From positions 13,100,001 to 13,164,000 of the forward strand of contig NC_135127.1 in the NCBI RefSeq assembly GCF_050908995.1: 64,000 nt of DNA, read 5' to 3'. The notes beneath the pieces are model-generated. The model was not told the origin of the DNA and did no database searches. It saw nothing but the letters and a program-made list of their open reading frames with translations. This DNA is from Andrena cerasifolii. Taxonomy: Eukaryota > Arthropoda > Insecta > Hymenoptera > Andrenidae. Positions 59,701-64,000 of this stretch are shown here, in pieces (the first letter of the stretch is position 1; every line of letters begins with the position of its first letter). Made by a program: the position numbers and the translations under genes.

Positions 59701-61233
59701 CTAGGCTGTGCCCTTTCACAAATTGCACCTTAACTTGCAGCTCCTCGGTCAAAGTGGCCACCTCTTCGCGGCTTGCCTCTGCCATTAAGAGAATATTTCT
59801 TGCTCGGCTTTTAAGTTAAACCAACTACAATTTATATCTTTAATCGATTCCCATCGAGACCGTCATGTGACTGGCGTCTTTCATAGCTAACCGCCTCTCC
59901 GCAATAACTGCTTTATTTCTGCATAATATTTGAAACGAGCGGCTGAAGAGACGAAACAAAAGAAAGAAGGAGAAACGCCGATAAAAAGACGCCCCGTCCC
60001 GAGCGGAATTTCCACATGGCAAGTTTCATTAATCGAGACTCACGCAGCAATTGTAATAATCGTGCAACTCTGACCCGACCAAGGAATCCTTGCGTACATC
60101 CATAAAGAGATATCGGTAGGGGTGTCGAATGTCGATACTCGATGTATCGGCTACCTTGGACAGCACTTCTACGCCGTGGAAGTAACAGGAAGCCCGAATG
60201 GGTTATATACTTAGAAAGACAGAGAGGAGAGCAGGAACTGTAAAAAAGATGACGGCACAGAGATCGCAGATGACGACGACGGCGATCCTCGAACAGCGAC
60301 GAGGCACGTAAAACTCCCGGCGATTTGCTTAATTACACGGCATGCCAGCTTCGATCGCCGATTTCTTTCCGTTTCGCACGGCGTACCGCGTGTGTATTTA
60401 CTACCGATAAACAGTAGGAGACGCGCTGCGGGAACACGAAACTGGATGGCACTTATCCCTGCTGCATACGTGACGGCTCCCATCAACGAAGCCGACTATT
60501 ATCTACTTACTGATCGTCACTTGGCAAACAGCGACTGTACGGCGAGGTTCGTTTACGAGCCACTCTCCTCTTACCTCGAGCGCAGATAACGTTTAGTGAC
60601 TGATAGGATAAATCCAGGCTACGAGACGGTTGCCTGCCTAAGCATCGAGGAGATTTCGAAAACGTTTAGCGAGTTAATGGGAATATTGGGGACCCGTGGG
60701 CCGGAATCCAATTACGTGGCTCGCCGTCCACTTGGGTCGTCTTACATCTCCGACTTGGAAAAAGGAATTCTGTCTTGTTCCCTGTTATGTATAATTACTA
60801 GTAGTCGCGGTTCGCAATTCTTTGGGCCTTTGTTTCTTTGCACCACTTCACTCCTGCCGCACGGCAGATTCGTGTGAATAAATTATTATTCGTCCAGACC
60901 GTGCCGACGCGACGAGAAAGGCTTTGTTATCAAGGGCAGAGTATTTAAAGAACAAACTTGATGGAATCCGATACGAGGTAACAATTGCCGCGAAGCGATA
61001 AGTGATAAGCGTGACGTGTAAACATATTTGTTGGAAATACTGTTTGGGAAATGTTTCAACAGTTATAAAAATCATGGGGTGGTAATAATTTTACCTGACG
61101 GTGGCACTGGCATTTTCGGCATGCTAAAATCTGGAATCGGAAATGCATTGGGTGCAGGCGCGGTTGCAATTGGCTGCATAGGCGGCATGGACGTGTAAGG
61201 TGGCGGCTGGGCCATGGGGTATTGGAAAGACAT
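56763..61233 (-). CDS. Phospholipid scramblase (PLSCR family), 6 coding exons, 286 aa
   Basis: It is a palmitoylated membrane protein of the calcium-activated scramblase family, linked to loss of lipid asymmetry and to membrane traffic. Exons in transcript order: 61233-61095, 58777-58679, 58394-58177, 57358-57203, 57101-56940 and 56849-56763, 861 nt with all phases consistent. The N-terminus is Pro-rich with a PPPY (PPxY, WW-binding) motif near residue 10. GLEYLMALDHLFVMQKVELL and FTGFETKNKY are family hallmarks. CRCDSCCCPCCLQ (about residues 140-152) is the palmitoylation cluster. FTDADRFGISFPLDLD (229-244) is the proposed calcium-binding stretch, followed by the C-terminal hydrophobic segment VKMKAVLLGACLLIDFMYF. 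The length is typical for insect scramblases. The acceptor before 61244 implies a further 5' UTR exon upstream. Confidence 0.93.
58778..61094 (-). other. Scramblase intron (2.3 kb) between coding exons 1 and 2
   Basis: Bounded by GTAAAATT (after 61095) and an acceptor ending TTTCAG (before 58777) on the minus strand. It is ordinary AT-rich intron apart from a coding-like small ORF on the same strand at 59615-59785. Confidence 0.7.
59615..59785 (-). CDS. Small coding-like ORF inside the scramblase intron (56 aa, unrecognised)
   Basis: On the scramblase strand an ATG at 59785 opens MAEASREEVATLTEELQVKV and runs 56 codons to a stop at 59615-59617, with an acidic, helix-like start and GC-rich third positions unlike the surrounding intron. 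No family was recognised. A possible donor GTGCGT after Gly-Ala-like codons would be in the phase needed by scramblase exon 2, so it may be an alternative first exon. It may equally be a chance ORF. Confidence 0.25.
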   Translation of the reverse strand: MAEASREEVATLTEELQVKVQFVKGHSLAGSASADRQFAIDEGLRSRCIKCGFASR

Positions 61234-61244
61234 ATTGTTCTCAC

Positions 61245-64000
61245 CTAAAGGAAAAAAAATAAATTCAGGTTTAACGGGTTAGTATTCCCTGCACAGTTGT
61301 CTGAAATAAAGGCATTAAATGTATTCCACTCTTTCATTTACCGATTCCGTCTTAAGATTTCTACACTTACTAACCGCCGATCGAACAATTCTAAACAATT
61401 CTAAACAAATACGGCACGGCAATACGGGTTAAAAATACAAATGTCAAATTGACCTTCGTCTTTATATTGAAATATCTACGTAATAAGATTAGATCGCTCC
61501 CAACATACAAGGCAGCGCTTTATTATAATTGCGTAAGTGTTTGGAAAATCTCTACGTTAAAAAAAAGAAGCCTACCTAAAAAGCTTGTGAGCTAAGCGCT
61601 TACTCTGTTTCGTTAATGTTTTTTGGCGTTAGGTTATGTTTGATGCCTCGATCGATAGTTCTATCCGCACGGCGACCACTCTTACCGAGAGAGTAGTCGC
61701 GCTGAAAATTAGTTAAGAAAAAGATCGCACGATGACGAAACTCTAATCGTAAATACTGTTTATGTTATTGAAATTGTCAGGTCATTGTCCGCTCGTTAGG
61801 GTCGTTGTAACTTGATGATACGAACTGTATGCCCCACAACTCAATGTTTTTGTTAATTAATAACAATCTTTTGTCTCCCTATAAAGTTCTCTCCGTTATT
61901 TTACTCGTAAACTGATTTCAATCTATCTCGTTTACGTAAATATATTTTATATCTTCGTTCTAAGTTATATAGATTGTATTATATTTTCTCTGACGAATTG
62001 AAATTCCTCTGAATTTTCTGACAAAACGTTTCGATGATTCTATCGCCAACGTTACTGATGAGAAAAAAAGGAACAGTCAATGAAAATTATTGCTTACGTA
62101 TTCCGTACACTTGGGTAAAAACTTGGGAACGAAAAAATCAGCTTCAAACTAGTTTCCACCTTATCATATGTGCTAGTTTTTAATAGCCATGAATTAGGTC
62201 TCATGAGGTGTAATCGACAGTTTCCTCGTTTGCTGCGAACAACCTCGATAACTTTTCGTTCGTGCGATCTTTTTCGATAGAGCGCTGCAACACGCACTGA
62301 TTACGATTTGGTGAACGAACGACAGTTACAGAATTACAAAAATTACGTATTCCGTGTAAGAGTAGAGGGGACACGTTTCGACGCTGTCTCAATTAACGGC
62401 ACCGCTAATCAACGATAAGCGCGCACGCGTACATACATTCCGAGAATCAGACGCATCGTTCCGTGCATTCCGCAGCAGCTGATTTACTCAACCGCTTCGT
62501 TTCAAAGTTATCGAAGCATTATGTCGCATTATTTCGGATGAAAGATTTGGTCGAATTATAGGAACGTTCGTGATTTCCTGAAAGTTGTATAAGAATTTGT
62601 CCCCGGGTGACTATAATAATATAATGCCACCGTTCGTCACCAAATGCTACGTAAAGTGATGCATTGTTCAGTTATGTACACTTTCATCGGATGATGTCAT
62701 CCTGTCTCACATGTGTCTGCGTCGCATACCACAAGGTCGTCAGTGTCGTGCCTGCTGGAATGGCGTATACATATGTATGTACGGCCACACTGCTGCATAC
62801 GCACGCACACGCAGGTACTGCACGAAAGAAATGGGCAGGCTGCTGTGCGCATAAACCGCAACGAGATACGGTAGCAACGTGCGCTTCCGGTTTTTCAGAA
62901 AAGCACGGTCACGTCTTTCGAGGATGAGAAACGAATGTATCGAACTTACGAGGACTTGTTACTTGGTTTTCCACGTTTCCCTTCCCTCTTCTTTCTTTCT
63001 GGCACGAAGGACGAAAAGGATGCTCGAACTGAATGCAGGGTTTGGTCTCAAAAAGACTAATTTCCTGTTACGTATGTCCTTGCCGACTCTTTCTCCCCCC
63101 GTCTATTTTAAGGAATCGCGCTTCAAGCAGTGTTCTCATGTGAGAAGCACGATGACTCAATACGGTCGCCGTTCTTACGGAAAACGATGACTGTAGTTGC
63201 AACTATCGCCGACGAAACCTGAATTTATAAAACTTGCAACCGACCGATTTTCTGCGGTGCACTTTTTTGCGCCTTTGATAGAACGTTTTATACAACTTTC
63301 GAATGCGACGGGTAGACGGGAATAAGGGTAACTGTTAACAAATAAGACATAATTCTTCGTTCGGTCATCGCTGCTAATAAACTAACGAAGCATGTAGTTG
63401 TACCGAACAAATAACGAGGTCTAGCCGTTTACACTTGAACAAAGAGAACCGTATTTCAATGATACATGGTGCAGAGTCGATAATTTTAACCGGTTAACTC
63501 GCTGATTTCTCCATCTAAAACGTCCCCGATGTATTCAACATTGTTTCGTTCGTAGTAAATACGTTATGTACTCTTCTGTACGAGTGAAATTTGGAAAATG
63601 AGGAGTCCAGTGGAAAACAGGCACGAGCCACCGTTTCATCATTTAATGGTACATACAAAGAAACGAAAATTTATGCATAGGGTAGATGTTGTCCTAATTA
63701 CCGTGCTTTGACGCCGACTTGCTCGCGGAGGAATTAATTAGCGACTTCTCTTACTTTAATTTTGCTTGGTGAAAATTTATATTGGTGTTTTGAACTTTTC
63801 TCTTTATTAAGACATTTTTCCGATTGAAAATCTTAATTTTCCATATTTTTTTAATTGAAATAAAAATACATGTTTTTGTCCCAATTGCCGTGCCCTGAAA
63901 AATGCGTTGTCCCTATTCCCGTACCCTTTTTTGAATAGCGTTCCTGCGGTTAGGTTATGTCTTTGAACTTTGAAATGTTCAAAACATTTTTTTGCTCTAC
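61245..64000. other. Upstream of scramblase; no gene recognised
   Basis: It probably includes the scramblase promoter and a 5' UTR exon, not located. ORFs here lack family resemblance. A 21-bp motif like TTGTCCYWATTRCCGTGCYYT occurs three times near the right edge (63687-63710, 63876-63897 and 63907-63930). Confidence 0.5.

Overview
The window is animal nuclear DNA, almost certainly from an insect and most likely a hymenopteran (bee-like). The protein-coding genes are split by short GT-AG introns, the non-coding DNA is AT-rich, and the proteins read as insect orthologues, in particular the glial homeobox factor Repo and arginine kinase. I rebuilt exons by hand from splice signals, reading phase and known protein families. 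All seven gene models stay in frame across every junction I propose.

Layout. 1-3600 is an array of a complex satellite-like repeat that runs off the left edge. 4431-10769 (minus) is peroxisomal acyl-CoA oxidase, 11 coding exons, 665 aa, with a TE-rich first intron. 11566-12671 (plus) is ribosomal protein L19, divergent from the oxidase. 14358-17713 (plus) is the delta subunit of translation factor eIF2B, with a very large upstream coding exon that could add about 475 residues to the normal 519-aa protein. 18280-20298 (plus) is a mitochondrial transcription termination factor of the mTERF5 type. 21138-22847 (minus) is repo, tail to tail with mTERF5. 22848 to about 43900 is a roughly 21-kb gene-poor stretch that probably holds repo and arginine kinase regulatory DNA. 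45804-49896 (plus) is arginine kinase. 51107-51249 is a small inverted-repeat transposon (MITE). About 51970-55960 is a second array of the same satellite, opening with a palindromic head-to-head junction. 56763-61233 (minus) is a phospholipid scramblase. 61245-64000 shows no gene.

How the genes relate. These are unrelated single genes rather than an operon or pathway: translation (RpL19, eIF2B delta), mitochondrial gene expression (mTERF5), peroxisomal lipid oxidation (ACOX), membrane lipid asymmetry (scramblase), phosphagen energy buffering (Argk) and glial fate (repo). I see no prokaryotic, CRISPR or viral system.

The most interesting signals are: (i) two upstream exons of arginine kinase that each encode a short Met-Gly-x-Cys N-terminus, end at the same strong splice donor in the same phase, and join in frame to the exon carrying the normal start, predicting membrane-anchored isoforms, plus a weaker third candidate with a presequence-like N-terminus; (ii) the in-frame, almost methionine-free N-terminal extension of eIF2B delta, with an internally duplicated basic/CxxC module; (iii) a coding-like antisense exon inside RpL19 intron 1; (iv) three perfect Gcm-type sites clustered at repo; and (v) two directly oriented arrays of one higher-order repeat bracketing the whole gene block.
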